From Centrapalus pauciflorus (taxonomy: Eukaryota > Streptophyta > Magnoliopsida > Asterales > Asteraceae): a stretch of DNA of 64,000 nucleotides. The DNA is taken from positions 69,894-133,893 of the forward strand of contig JAANYP010002858.1 of assembly GCA_020465985.1 (NCBI GenBank), read 5' to 3'. Positions 34,871 through 47,352 of the stretch are shown one piece after another. The notes under the pieces were generated by a model. The model searched no databases, had not been told where the DNA came from, and saw nothing but the letters and a program-made list of their open reading frames with translations. Within the stretch, counting starts at the first letter, position 1. Each line of letters starts with the position of its first letter. The translations under genes were made by a program, and so were the position numbers.

Positions 34871-35425
34871 AGGTTAAAGTCATAGAATAGTTGTGTAATT
34901 TTTAAAATGTATCGATATGGTACGTGCACTATTTTAATTATGCATATTACACGTGTACTTTCTGAATCGTTTAAATTTGATACGTGTACTACATTTTTTC
35001 ATACCAATATGATATCTTTGGTAACCGGTTACTGGCAATACTTGCTAAGAGTAGAATTTCTCTTTTTATTATTGTTCAAATTTCCATAATTGAAGCATCA
35101 AATACACTCTCTTGTCCTTGTGATAACCTGGTAGGAGAAATCACACAGCACAGCCAACTTCAAACACCTACAGACCTCTGTAGATTTCTCCAATGACAAT
35201 CTCCACCGTCCAGATCGAAGAACTATGTGTTGCGAGGCTTCTTCTTAAATTTCACGCAGATCCAAGGGTGAACAAGGTCGTACCGACGATTCTCTCGCAA
35301 CTGCGCAAAGCTATACGAAATAACCGGTCATAAAAAAGTAAAGGTATCATATTAACAATATAAAAAGTACACGTACTATATCGATACACCTTAAAAAGTA
35401 TACTGCTATTGTACGACTATAGCCC
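34871..35425. mobile_element. MULE-type non-autonomous element, 555 bp
   Basis: Flanked by perfect 9-bp duplications AAATTAAAT (34862-34870 and 35426-35434), the length used by Mutator-like elements. Long imperfect TIRs include GTATCGATATRGTACGTG on both sides. The copy at 36.5 kb has the empty site. The interior contains a better-composed stretch with a small ORF. Confidence 0.85.
35193..35333 (+). CDS. Small ORF, possible captured gene fragment
   Basis: 46-codon frame inside the MULE-type element, starting ATG ACA ATC TCC and ending TAA. Peptide starts MTISTVQIEELCVARLLLKF and contains HADPRVNKVV; it is amphipathic and of normal composition, unlike the AT-rich flanks. I do not recognise the parent gene. 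Mutator-like elements often carry host gene pieces (Pack-MULEs), so capture is a reasonable inference, but a chance ORF cannot be excluded. Confidence 0.3.
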   Translation: MTISTVQIEELCVARLLLKFHADPRVNKVVPTILSQLRKAIRNNRS

Positions 35426-35640
35426 AAATTAAATTTCATGTCTTTTTTTCAGCAAAATTAAAATTTCATTATTTTTTCTCGGCCTAAAAACCAAGAAATA
35501 ATGGTCAAGCTACAAAGAATTTTAGAAGCAATCAAAGTTGAAGCCATAGGTGAACACGATTATAAAAATATATTACTCTTAAATCTTAATAGAATATGAT
35601 ATAAAGCGTGTTACATTTATACTTACATTAATGAAGATAA

Positions 35641-36525
35641 AACAATTTTATGACATATGTTAATCCATCGTACATTCTCATCTATATTTTTCTTCTTAAT
35701 TTTCTTATAATAACTTATCTTCTACAATTTATAAAATTATTAATGTTAAATAAAAATTTCCTTTTTGAAAAATTAATTATTAAGAATAATATATTAATTC
35801 AATAGAAAAGGGTTTATAAATTCTCATTTGAACTAATACATTTAAAACATTAAATAAATATTATTTTATATTCATTTGAATCAACTTTTTTTTTTAAAAA
35901 TAAATTTCAAAATATTTCTATAATTTATATATTTATATATATCTTAATGTAACAAAAAATATCTACGTACCGACATGATGTTCTCTTGATGTATCAATTC
36001 TCTATTTTTCCAACCATTATCCTAGAATAAAAACTATCTCTTATTTAGATAATACATAAAATCATTTATCTAATTATATTAAAATTTATAATTAACACTT
36101 GTTAAATTGAAATTCACTTACAAATAAGCAAGTAACTATTTTTCAAGTCGTACTTTTTCATTAATTGTTATTTTGTTCTAAATAAAAAATATTAACCACT
36201 GAAAATTTTTTAAATTAAAAGTTTTTTATAATTCATATAATTTTCTAACATTATAAATTGTTAACATTTATTACAAAATAATTATTAAAAAATTTATAAA
36301 TAGAATTTAGTATATACTTTTATTCATATAATTTTTATTTGTATGACTATTTTATTTGTTATTATATTAGAAGTACATACTAAATTCTATTACCATTTAT
36401 TTGAATTTATGATATATTACCATATATTTATTTTTGCATAATTCATGTATTATATTATTAAAAATAATTTTTGAATATATAAATAGTTTTTTTTCAATTA
36501 ATTATTGACTAGTGTATTTATAAAA
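35641..36525. other. Very AT-rich DNA
   Basis: About 80% A+T, many short A/T runs, no gene or clear element seen. Confidence 0.4.
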
Positions 36526-36975
36526 AAAAGAGATGAGAGAGAAAGAGAACCGTGAGAAGGAGCGTAACTAGGTCACCAAAATAGGAGAAGTTGGTGGTGG
36601 AGTCGTGAACCATGACTGGGGTTGTGTGCCTTTGTCGTGGATGTGGAGCATGACCATATCAGATATGGAGTCATAAAGTGTGACAATTTGAAAACCACTC
36701 TGCATGGTTTAAGAAAGTTATTTCGAATTTCATAATACTTTCTTGACAAAAGATAACATTTAATGATCATTTCTCATCTAATACAATTAAATTTTATGTC
36801 TTTTTTTTTCAGCAAATTTAAAATTTCATTAATTTTCAGCCTAAAAACAATAAATGACCAAGTTACAAAGAATTCAGAAGCAATCAAAGTTGAAGCCATA
36901 GGTGTACACGTTTTAAAAACACATTACTCTTAAACCGTAATAGAAACTGGTATAAAGTATGTTACATGTATTTAT
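36526..36975. repeat. Segmental duplication, copy B
   Basis: Uninterrupted counterpart of 34614-35640. It provides the empty site (ACAATTAAATTTTATG) for the MULE-type element. Confidence 0.8.
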
Positions 36976-37509
36976 AATTTTCCCCAATCGATCAATATCA
37001 TTCAATCCGAACAAGGTTAAATGTATTATGTATATAATTATCAAAACAGCTCAACCAGATGAATACGTTACCGCTTAGTAACATTTAAGATATATAGAAT
37101 ATGTTTATTGGGAATATACGAAGTATTATTATCTTATGATGATCCAAAACCAAAAGGGTTCGACCAACGGTGGCTATGGGTCAATCATAGGACTGAACCA
37201 GACCACACCCATGTTGAATTGGTAGCCAGCCTAGCAAGAATCTTGAACCACTATGTGTCCTCCTTGCATTTGTGCAATGTCTTTTTATTCCTACTTCTTT
37301 TACTTTTTTCCTCTCATGATTTCACCTGCATACATACCCTTGTCGGGAATTTCATATATTCATTTTATATTATCCTTGTTTTTTATTACGGTTAAATTGC
37401 ATAAACAGGCACGTACTTTCATATTCGAGTATAGGAAGCAAGGGCGGATCCAGTAATTTTTGTTGTCGATGTCACTTTTTTATAGTAAGTTCAATACTTG
37501 TAGGTATAG
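36976..37509. other. Intergenic DNA
   Basis: Contains a 95-codon + frame at 37108-37395 whose C-terminal half is hydrophobic and AT-driven. I do not recognise it and do not call it a gene. Confidence 0.35.
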
Positions 37510-38572
37510 TGTTCCCGATACCAATTATAAAATATAAGAAATATATTACGAATTACAATTCAGAAATAAAATTACAATACACAGAAATAGATAAAGTACG
37601 GAAATTAAAATTACAAGTAAATGAAATAACAATACTGAAATGTAAATTACAATACGTAAAAAAAGGTTGAGTCTCGTGTTTGACACGATTCCCTTAAAAC
37701 AGATTCGAAGTCTGTTTCCCAGGGTACAACAGCCAAAACATCGTGTATTGCCGGAGGTAACCAACTTGCCTGAAAAATCACGTGAATTGAAGGTGTTCTT
37801 CATTCTTGGAAGCAGCAACGTCTTGCCGTTAAAGTGCAAAAAGTTTCAAGAATGCAAAGTGTTTTCCAAGTGTTTCAAGTGTCTTTTGGTGTTTGCATCT
37901 CCATCCCTTTTATAGGAGATGAGTTGTAACAACAAATTAATTATATTCAATTGTAGTAATAATAAAAAAAACCATTTTTTTTTATTAATAATTAAATATA
38001 ATAATTGTATTATTAAACCATGGGTTGTAACAACAAATTAATTATATTTAATTGTAATAAAAAAACATTTTTTATTAATAATTAAATATAATAATTCTTC
38101 ATTAAACCATTTCTGTAACGGCTCTTAAATTGTCTAGATTCGTTCAAGACACGAACGCGGCTCACGCAAAAAAAAAATTTCCTTATACGAAATACGAGGC
38201 AAATGCGAGTGCTCACAAGTTTAATGATTTGCTACTGTTTGGACCCAAGATTTGTCTTGGAGTAACTTGTCATGCTTGTCAAGGCTCCTCCTTATAAATC
38301 ACTCATGGTTTGGTCCTTCTTCCTATGTGTGACAAGTTTTCACACTTTTAACTTGCATTTTCCCACATCAAACACCAATCTTTGAGCATCGATATCTCAT
38401 TCATCTTAGCTCCGTTTTGGACGTTCTTTATATCGTTGTAATCCTCTCTTCAAGGAGAGTACATACCCACAAAATATTAATTATATATCTCACAATTATA
38501 TATAATTATATTTGGTCCAAAAACATGGAAAATACACTTTTTCCTTCGAAAATTTTACACTTTTTTCCAACA
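37510..38572 (-). repeat. Copia LTR copy 1 (third copia type)
   Basis: Starts TGTTCCCGATACCA and ends TTTTTCCAACA. Minus-strand TATA box TATAAAAGGG at 37905-37914. It is followed by a polypurine-like complement ATACCCCACATG and only 117 bp of internal sequence. Confidence 0.8.
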
Positions 38573-38689
38573 ATACCCCACATGAATGAGAGATCGATCG
38601 AAAACACATTCCAATCATCCCCCACATGTATGAGATTGATCGAACACACAGAAAATTCCAATGAATTTTCAATGGTTGAAATCTTGCAT
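38573..38689 (-). mobile_element. Internal stub next to LTR copy 1
   Basis: Matches 39734-39850 (GAATGAGAGATCGATCGAAA ... GAAATCTTGCAT), the polypurine-tract side of the internal region. All the rest of that element is missing. An 11-bp gap, TGTAAGGATGG, precedes LTR copy 2. Confidence 0.75.
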
Positions 38690-38700
38690 TGTAAGGATGG

Positions 38701-39733
38701 TGTGCCCGATACCAGTTATAGAATATAAGAAATGTATTACGAATTACAATTCAGAAATGAGATTACAATACACGGAAATAATCAGAATACAGAAATTAAA
38801 ATTACAAGTAAAAGAAATAATAATACGGAAAAGTAAATTACAATACGGAAAATAAAGGCTGAGTCTCGTGTTTGACACGATTCCCTTAAAACAGATTCGA
38901 AGTCTGTTTCCCAGGGTACAACAGCCAAAGCAGTGTGTACTGCCGGAGATAACCAACTTGCCTGAAAAATCACGTGAATTCTAGGTGTTCTTCGTTCTTG
39001 GAAGCAGCAACGTCTCGCCGTTTAAAGTGCAAAGTATTTCAAAATTTTCAAGTATACTTTCAAGTGTTTCAAGAGTATTTTGGTGTTTGCATCTCCATCC
39101 CTTTTATAGAAGATGTGTTGTAACAACAAATTAATTATATTCGATTGTAATAATAAAAAAAATCATTTTTTAATAATAATTAAATATAATAATTGTATTA
39201 TTAAACCATGAGTTGTAACAACAAATTAATTATATTTAATTGTAATAAAAAAATATTTTTATTAATAATTAAATATAATAATTCTATCATTAAACCATTT
39301 CTGTAACGGCTCTAGATTTGTCTAGATTCGCGGCTCACGCAAAAAAAAACCTTATAGAAAGTACAAGGCAGATGCGTGTGCTCACAAGTTTAATGATTTG
39401 CTACTATTTGGACCCTTGTCTTGGAGTAACTTGTCATGCTTGTCAAGGCTCCTCCTTATAAACCACTCATGGTTTGGTCCTTCTTCCTATGTGGGACAAG
39501 TTTTCACACTTTTAATTTGCATTTTCCCACATCAAACACCAATCTTTGAGCATCGATATCTCATTCATCTTAGCTCTGTTTTGGACGTTCTTTAAATCGT
39601 TGTAATCCTCTCTTCAAAGAGAATACATACCCACAAAATATTAATATATATCACAATTATATATAATTATATTTGGTCCAAAAACATGGAAAATACACTT
39701 TTTCCTTTGAAAAATTTACACCTTTTTCCAACA
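38701..39733 (-). repeat. Copia LTR copy 2 (3' LTR)
   Basis: Starts TGTGCCCGATACCA and ends TTTTTCCAACA; 1,033 bp. It is closely similar to copy 1, with small indels. TATA box complement at 39099-39108. The next bases, ATCCCCCACATG, are the polypurine tract of the internal region to the right. Confidence 0.85.
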
Positions 39734-40364
39734 ATCCCCCACATGAATGAGAGATCGATCGAAAACACATTCCAATCATCCCCCACATGTATGAGATTGA
39801 TCGAAGACACATAAAATTCCAATGAATTTTCAATGGTTGAAATCTTGCATAGGATAGGTAGGTGTAAACCTTTGAACCTTCCCTTATGAAATGCACTTAG
39901 CCTTCTAGCCGTCAGTAGAACTCGATGTCTTTGAACTGAGCTGCCATTTGTGAAGACGACAATACACTTCACACAAGAATCTCCCTAACAAGGTTAACTC
40001 CTCATAGTCGTGTCCGTTATGGTCATGGAACACTAGCCTGGTTCTGCGAGAGCTACTAAGAATTGTGCCCCTACAATTCCACTCGAAGTGACCCCACTTC
40101 TCTCTCACATAGGTGATTTCTCCCGAATCATTAAAAGCATAAATGATTTCGACCGAATCATTATAAAATGCTTAACCTCATTGTCACTAAAATGATTTTC
40201 TTCTAGAAATCATATAGGAATGGACTAGGAGTTTTTCACAAACCCCCACAGTGACCACACTTTATTCATACAAATAGGTTGTCCTTTTGAACCAAGATCT
40301 TGGGATCTCCAGTCAACAAGGTAAGGTTTTCCTTCGTATGAATTTATTCATTAATGGGCTTTAG

Positions 40365-41737
40365 TCACATTCCTGTTGACGACTTCAAAACTAACTCTCT
40401 ATTTAAACCTTTTGTAAGCGGATCCGCAATGTTATCTTTTGACTTCACATAGTCAATAGTAATAACACATGTTGAGAGTAGTTGTCGTACCGAATTATGT
40501 CGACGTCTAATATGCCTTGACTTACCATTATACATTATGTTATGCGCTCTACAAATCACAGATTGGCTATCACAATGTATAGTAACGGCTGAAACGGGTT
40601 TCGGCCACTTTGGTATGTCTTCAATAAATTGACGTAACCATTCGGCTTTTTCACCACATGTGTCTAATGCGATGAATTCAGATTCCATAATTCTTGAGTA
40701 TTCTAGTTGATTAACACTTTCACCTCTATTTTTCGATAGATGTTGACTAGTGTCAATTGGAGTTCTAGCTATACTAGAATCATCAAACTAAATTTCTCAA
40801 GAATTTTATCCACATAATGAGTTTGACTTAACACAAGACTATCTTGGGTTCGTGTGATTTTAATACCAAGAATCACTTCCGCTAAACCCATGTCTTTCAT
40901 GTCAATTTTGGATTTCAACATCTCTTTCGTTGAATTAATCGTTCTTTCGTTACTACCAACGATAAGCATATCGTCTATGTATAAACAAAGAATGACATAT
41001 CCATGTTTTATATCTTTCATGTACACACACTTGTCGCACTCATTAATTTTAAATCCACATTCTAGCATGACGTGGTCAAACTTTTGATGCCATTGTTTGG
41101 GAGCTTGCTTCAAGCCATATAATGACTTAACAAGCCTACAAACTTTCTTTCCACATCCGGGAGCACTAAAACCCTCTGGTTGCTCCATGTAGATCTCTTC
41201 TTGTAAATCACCGTATAGAAAAGCTGTCTTCACATCCATTTGGTGCACTTCTAGATTTCTTATTGCGGCAATCGCAAGCACCAATCTAATGGATGTTATT
41301 CGCGTCACCGGCGAATATGTATCATAGTAATCAACACCCTCCTTTTGTTTGTAACATTTGATTACCAAACGTGCTTTATATTTATCAATGGAACCATCAG
41401 GTTTCATTTTCCTCTTAATAAGCCATCGGTAACCTAGTGGTTTACAACCTTCAGGAAGGTCCACTAGTTCCCAAGTATGATTTTGTAAAATTGACTCAAT
41501 TTCACTCTTGATGGCTTCTTTCCATTGAGGTCCTTCAGAAGAAGTTACCGCTTCTCGGTAAGTTTTGGGTTCACTTTCAACCATGTAAGTGACAAAATCA
41601 TCTCCATATGATTTTTCAACCCTTTTCCTTTTACTTCTTCTAGGCTCAACCTCTTCTCTTTCAGGTTGTCCTAATGTCTCAACTTGGACATTTTCGTCAA
41701 TTGATTTAGACGAACTAGCACGATCCTTTGTAAACAA
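40365..41737 (-). pseudogene. pol: RT and residual RNase H of the third copia type
   Basis: The frame 41737-40769 gives the RT domain with QMDVKTAFLYGDLQEEIYME and the catalytic LYIDDMLIVG. It ends in a frameshift near 40790, after KILEKF. Text for IARTPIDTS...LEYSRI is still readable, then a deletion of roughly 100 codons removes the RT connection and most of RNase H. The frame 40688-40365 resumes at ESEFIALDTCGEKAEWLRQF and keeps HCDSQSV and SKDNIADPLTKGLNREL at the C-terminus. Not functional. Confidence 0.85.
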
Positions 41738-42807
41738 GGAAATATATTCTCAAAGAAGGATGCATTCCTTGATTCCATGATGGTATTCTTGTGAATTTCT
41801 GGATTTTTAGACTCATACACAAGAAACCGATAGGCACTACTATGATGTGCATAACCAATAAATATGCAATCAACCGTTTTTGGTCCTATCTTTTGAGCCT
41901 TAGGTGCCGGTACAACAACCTTTGCTAGGCACCCCCACACTCGTAAGTACTTATAGGATGGCTCTCTTCCCATCCAAAGTTCATACGGTGTTTTGTCAAA
42001 TTTCTTGCGGGGTATCTTATTCAAAAGATAAGTAGCCGAGAGGATAGCTTCCCTCCACATTTCTTGGCTCATTCCCGAACTAATTAACATGGCATTCACC
42101 ATTTCTTTCAATGTTCGGTTCTTTCTTTCCGTAATACCATTTTGTTGAGATGAGTAAGTAGCGGTGAATTCGTGTCGGATTCCATGTTGAGCACATAAAT
42201 CCGCAAACGATGACACATATTCACCACCTCGATCACTTCTTACAACCTTAATCTTTTTGTTGAGTTGGTTCTCAACCTCTTGTTTGTATAAAACAAACTT
42301 ATCGATTGCTTCATCTTTACTTTTCATCAAGTAAACATAGAAATATCTAGTACAATCATCAATAAACGTGATGAAGTACTTATTACCACCTCTCGTAGGA
42401 ATGAATTTTAAATCACACACATCCGTGTGAATCATATCAAGTGGTTCGATTATTCTTTCAACCGATTGGAAAGACGATCTTGTAAGTTTGGCTTCAACAC
42501 AAGTTTGACATTTATAATTTGAATCAATATGAAAAGATGGAATGCAATTTAACTTAATTAAACGACGTAAATAATTAAAATTGACATGTCCAAGACGACC
42601 ATGCCATACGTTAGAAGACTCTATCAAATAAACCGAATTTGTAGTCGTTTTATTAAAATTGCTTTTCAAAATCATCAAATTTATTTTGAACATTCCATTC
42701 AAAGCAAAACCTTCTCCAACAAAAGGACCATTCTTGGTCAAAACAGATTTATTAGATTCAAAAACCATTTTAAATCCAAACTTGTTTAACAGCCATCTAG
42801 AAACCAC
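41671..42807 (-). pseudogene. pol: Integrase of the third copia type
   Basis: Frame of 378 codons: GAG_pre/zinc region (VWHGRLGHVNFNYLRR...CQTC), then integrase core with HTDVCD, RSDRGGEY and NGITERKNRTL as the three acidic residues. The C-terminus has IFIGYAHHSSAYRFLVYES. The N-terminus lacks the protease: upstream sequence is cut where LTR copy 3 begins. A frameshift near 41720 separates it from RT. Confidence 0.85.
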
Positions 42808-42817
42808 ATTCTTTCGA

Positions 42818-43164
42818 ATTTGCTACTGTTTGGACCCAAGATTTGTCTTGGAGTAACTTGTCATGCTTGTCAAGGCTCCTCCTTATAAACCATTCATGGT
42901 TTGGTCCTTCTTCCTATGTGGGACAAGTTTTCACACTTTTAACTTGCATTTTCCCACATCAAACACCAATCTTTGAGCATCGATATCTCATTCATCTTAG
43001 CTCCGTTTTGGACGTTCTTTATATCGTTATAATTCTCTCTTCAAGGAGAATACATGCCCATAAAATATTAATTATATATCTCACAATTATATATAATTAT
43101 ATTTGGTCCAAAAATATGGAAAAAACACTTTTTCCTTTGAAAATTTTACACTTTTTTCCAACAA
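42818..43164 (-). repeat. Partial LTR copy 3
   Basis: Matches the last ~347 bp of LTR copies 1 and 2 (ATTTGCTACTGTTTGGACCC ... TTTCCAACA). A deletion joined integrase-upstream sequence directly to the middle of this 5' LTR, removing the primer site, gag and about 700 bp of LTR. Confidence 0.85.
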
Positions 43165-43191
43165 TACTTAGATTTTTGAAATATTTTCTAG

Positions 43192-44936
43192 AGTAAATTA
43201 CAGAAATGGTCCCTGTGGTTTACTCAAATTTATGGAAATGGTCCCTGATCTTTAAAAATTACATAAATGGTCCCTCAAAACAGTATTTACTTGCAGAAAT
43301 GGTCCCTCGATCTCTTGATTTTTTCTAAATGACGATTTTGCCCTTACTCTCAAAATCAATTTTGGTCCCTATAGTATCCAATTATTTTTGGTTTTGGTCA
43401 TTTCTATAATTTTTGTTTTTGTTTTTGAATTTTAAATGTTAATTTAATAAAATGTGAGTTAATTATTTATTTAATTAATTTATTTTAATTCTATTTCATA
43501 CATTCAATTTATTTATTTACATTTCTTTTGTTAAAATATTTATACGTTTTTATATTTTTATACGTTACCAATTAACTATTTCATTACGTTAACATATTTT
43601 GATTTGATTATAATTTTAGAAAAAAAATATATAAATCTATGGTTTTATTTGTTTTAGTTAAAATATTTTGTTATGTTAATACATTTCTATTTAGATTTCG
43701 TCTTTTTTCGTTTTGATTTACATATTTTGCTACATTCATCCGTTTCAATTAAAATTAGTATTTTGTTTGTTCTATTATAATTATTTTGTTGTATTAATAC
43801 ATTTTGATTATATTATAATTTTTTAATAAAACTATGTCAACTTGACATTTTATTCATTTTGATTTAAATATATTTTAGTGTTAATACATTTCAATTAATT
43901 ATAACTTCTAAAGATAATATATAAACTTAGCATTTTATTTATTTTTTGCTTAAATATTTTGTCACGTTAATACCTATCGATTTAATTGTAACTTTTAGCG
44001 CTTTGGTTTGTACATTTTGTTTATATGTTTTGAAACGCACATATATTTATACGTATATATGTTTCATTACATACGTTTTGAAACCTATATAATGAAATAT
44101 ATATATATACCAAAACGTATAGAAAGAAATATACAAACCAAAACGTTAAAAAATATAATTAAATCGATAGGTATTAACATGACTATTTACGCAAAAACAT
44201 ATAAAATGCTAAGTTTATATATTTTTTAATAATTATAATTAAATTGTAACGTATTAGAATAAAAATATTATTTAAATCAAAATGAATCAAATGACAAGTT
44301 GACATAGTTTTGTTAAAAGACAATTAACTCAGAACGTATTAATGCAACAAAGTATTTACAATAGAATAAATAAAATACTAAGTTTAATTGAAACAGATTA
44401 ATGTAGCAAAATATGTAAATCAAAATGTAAAATAATACAAAATTTAGTTCGAAAGGTATTAATGTTACGAAATATCTTTTTCAAAACAAATAAAATCTTA
44501 GATTTATATATTTTTGGTAAAATTATAATTAAATCAAAATATGTTAACACAATGAAATTGTTAGTTGCTAACGTGTAAAAAATATAAACATGTATAAACA
44601 TGTTAAAAAATGAAATGTAAAAATAAATAAATTGAATATATACAAGAGAAGTAAAATAAAATAATTAAATCATATTTTATTAAGTTAACATTAAAAATCA
44701 AAAACAAAAACAAAAAATAATGAAAATGATTAAAACCATAACTAATTAAATAGTATAGGGACCAAAATTGAATATGAGAATAAAGGCAAAATCGTCATTT
44801 AGAAAAATTCAATAGATGGAGCGACCAATTCTGCAAGTAAATAGTGTTTTGAGGGACCATTTATGTAATTTCTAAAGACCAGGGACCATTTCCATAATTT
44901 TGAGCAAACCACAGGGACCATTTCTATAATTTACTC
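43192..44936. mobile_element. 1.75-kb foldback MULE-type element
   Basis: The ends GAGTAAATTACAGAAATGG and its complement extend into inverted arms of at least ~190 bp containing repeated AAATGGTCCCT units. More interior blocks are also mirror-related around a centre near 44090. Flanks TATTTTCTA (43183-43191) and TTTTTTCTA (44937-44945) agree at 8 of 9 positions, consistent with a 9-bp Mutator-type duplication. No transposase. Confidence 0.85.
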
Positions 44937-44945
44937 TTTTTTCTA

Positions 44946-45255
44946 AGATGGATCAAGTCACCGAAATCCCGAAACGGGTTGCCAACACAAAATTAACAAA
45001 TAACAATGGTATTCTAATTAAAAAAGTACATAGTACAATACTATTAAAACTTTTAAGCAACAACAATATTTGTCCATTAACCTAATTACCTAAAATATAG
45101 AATAAGTAAATATTTCAGTAAATTAAACATATACACTTTATGTTTCAATAAATTAAAGTATTAAACATCTACCCACTACACTTAACAATTTTACAAATAA
45201 ATAATTAAAATGACTAAACTAAATGAGAATTGAGAAAAAACAGTTTATTATACTT
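44946..45255. other. AT-rich intergenic DNA
   Basis: Nothing recognised. Confidence 0.4.
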
Positions 45256-45358
<103 letters not shown>

Positions 45359-46190
45359 GGAGATTGGGTGAAGGCCGCTCGACAGAAGGCCAGCGGTAGC
45401 ACTGTAGCAGGCTGGAGTAGTCATCGGCAACGGCCAGCTGGGTGGAGAAGGTCTGTGTGGCTGCGTCGACGCCGCCTCGCTTGAGTCGCCGGTTCGTCTG
45501 GCCGCCAAAAGGATGAATCTTTGGTGTGATGTCTTGGTGAGCAGAATTTGAATATGGACTGGTGAAGCGTGCTGTCTGGCTGAAGGTTGAAGCGTGGAAT
45601 GAAAGCATTAAGATATTTATGGGTTTTTTAAAAAAAATCTTTCGGGCGAACAACTTCACTGATTCTTGCTTTTATATACTGTTGGGTTTTTTTTAATTCT
45701 TTTATTAAAACTCGGTGTTATTTCAATACATTTAAGTAACAGAAACAACAAATATAAATTAGATATGTATGTTATTACTTTATAAATTGTTTGTAGATGT
45801 CACTCAAAAAAAATTTTAGATGTCACTTGGGTTTTTGATACATACGTATCTCAGTCTTTTGAAAATTTATCGGTGTCGAATGACACTCATTCTTATTTGC
45901 TACGTCCGTCCTTGGTAGTAAGTTTGGATACATGAGTTAAAAGTGAATATAAGTTTTTTTTTTTTTTTTTTTGAAGACGCAAAAAGTTAAAAGGGAAAAC
46001 ACAAATGCTGTTTATCTCCGAAAGTGATTATGTGTTGCAAGATTAGTCTTTTTTTTCATTGAAAAAACACAAAAACACGATTTTAAAAGTTTTCCCTTCA
46101 TCACTTGTTGATACGAAAAAAATATTAATAGCATATAGATAAAAAATTTCTAGAAATTTTGTATCATTTAATGAGAAAGAATAGACTCCG
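45359..46190. other. GC-richer patch then AT-rich DNA
   Basis: 45359-45610 is markedly GC-richer than its surroundings (GCGTCGACGCCGCCTCGC). Minus-strand frames run through it but end in microsatellite-coded Ser/Leu and Ile/Tyr repeats. It could be a gene fragment or an unidentified repeat; no protein family is recognised. A poly-T run lies near 45955-45973. Confidence 0.3.
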
Positions 46191-46485
46191 GACACGTTTG
46201 GTACGGTGAAATGAAATGGAATTTATAAGCTTTGTAATCCTTGTTAGTTACAATAATTAGAAGTTGACATAAAAAATGACGGAACAACTATTAAAGCTTA
46301 ATTATCTTTCCATTGCTTTGGTTCTCTCCATGTTGAGAAGGAAAGTAAAATGAAATTTATAGTAACCTCAATTTTCTAACTCTCTCTCTTTCTCTCCCGT
46401 TGAGAATCAATGTTCTTATCAAATAACAAAAATACATGTCATATAATTTTATTTTATTTTATTTCATCATACTAAACACTCCCTG
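46191..46485. mobile_element. Possible MITE (hAT- or Tourist-like)
   Basis: Left end ACACGTTTGGTACGGTGAAA and right end complement AGTGTTTAGTATGATGAAAT form imperfect TIRs with the GTTTGGTA style of many plant MITEs. I could not settle a target duplication, so the family is open. Confidence 0.4.
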
Positions 46486-47352
46486 ATATCCTAGTTAAAG
46501 ATTTGATGAAATTATGTTACCTAACATTTTTTTAAACATGCTATTTTCATTTAATTAAAATCTACAACCTACCATAAATCAATGACACTTAAAAATTATA
46601 TGTCGATTACGATTCACTCAAATTATTAATAACTTGTTGTTTTATAATCTTATCTCAGTGTACTTTTATATTTTTATTGTACGTTGGATTGTGAATGATC
46701 CAATCGCTATAAAGAGACATAAACATTGTTTCTCTTTTCTATTGTTTCATTATTTTTTCAATAACCATAATCAACAAGCGATCGAATACATACTTAAAAT
46801 GGTTTCCCAAAACAAAAGGAATAATATGAATATCGATTGATGGTGTCTAACCAATAAGCTATAACCAATCAATTCACTATCTTTTTCGTACATCAAAGAA
46901 TATTTTATCTTATGATTTACATGAGTTATAATCCTAACCATTGCTTGAAGTGCCCATATAAAAAAAAAGTAGATCTCTTTGGATCGATCAAATTTCCTTG
47001 AGTAGTAGATAGAGTGGCACATACTAAATACTCGAACCACTATCGTAAGGTAAATTGAACTCAACTAGTCATCTGATCATGTAACATGTTTTTTTATTGT
47101 TTGTCGACTAATATGAGAGTTAATATTAAAAAATTTATCATGTGTAACATGAGAAATTTCAAACTCAACCCCAAGTTGACCGGGGAGTCCCTAAACCCGA
47201 GTTGATAGAATGAAGATAAGAAACACTTTAATTCTTGACCTTGACTCCAATCCCATCTACTGTCATAATATAAATTATCATGTTTACTTTATTTTATAAT
47301 GTAAATTAATCACTATAATTTATTAAAATTATTAATTTTATATATAAATATA
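46486..47352. other. AT-rich intergenic DNA
   Basis: Nothing recognised apart from A/T runs. Confidence 0.35.

Larger units (their letters stand above)
34614..35640. repeat. Segmental duplication, copy A (interrupted)
   Basis: 34614-34870 and 35426-35640 match 36526-36975 at roughly 80-85% by eye (shared GAACCATGACTGGGGTTGTG, CTTTCTTGACAAAA and AATCAAAGTTGAAGCCATAG). The middle is a younger MULE-type insertion. Confidence 0.8.
39734..42817 (-). mobile_element. Internal region of Tork/TAR-like copia element, deleted
   Basis: Holds parts of integrase, RT and RNase H on the minus strand, between LTR copy 2 and partial LTR copy 3. Gag, protease and primer site are gone. Lineage is a guess from the RT motif YIDDMLIVG and the RNase H style. 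Confidence 0.75.

Noticed and set aside
37108..37395. 95-codon + strand ORF starting MGIYEVLLSYDD
   Set aside because: The first half is of ordinary composition, but there is no family match I can name, no promoter or splice context, and the second half is AT-driven.
38744..38973. Minus-strand ORFs within LTR copies 1 and 2 (CFGCCTLGNRL)
   Set aside because: They recur in both LTR copies at the same place with frame-breaking differences; LTR sequence, not a gene.
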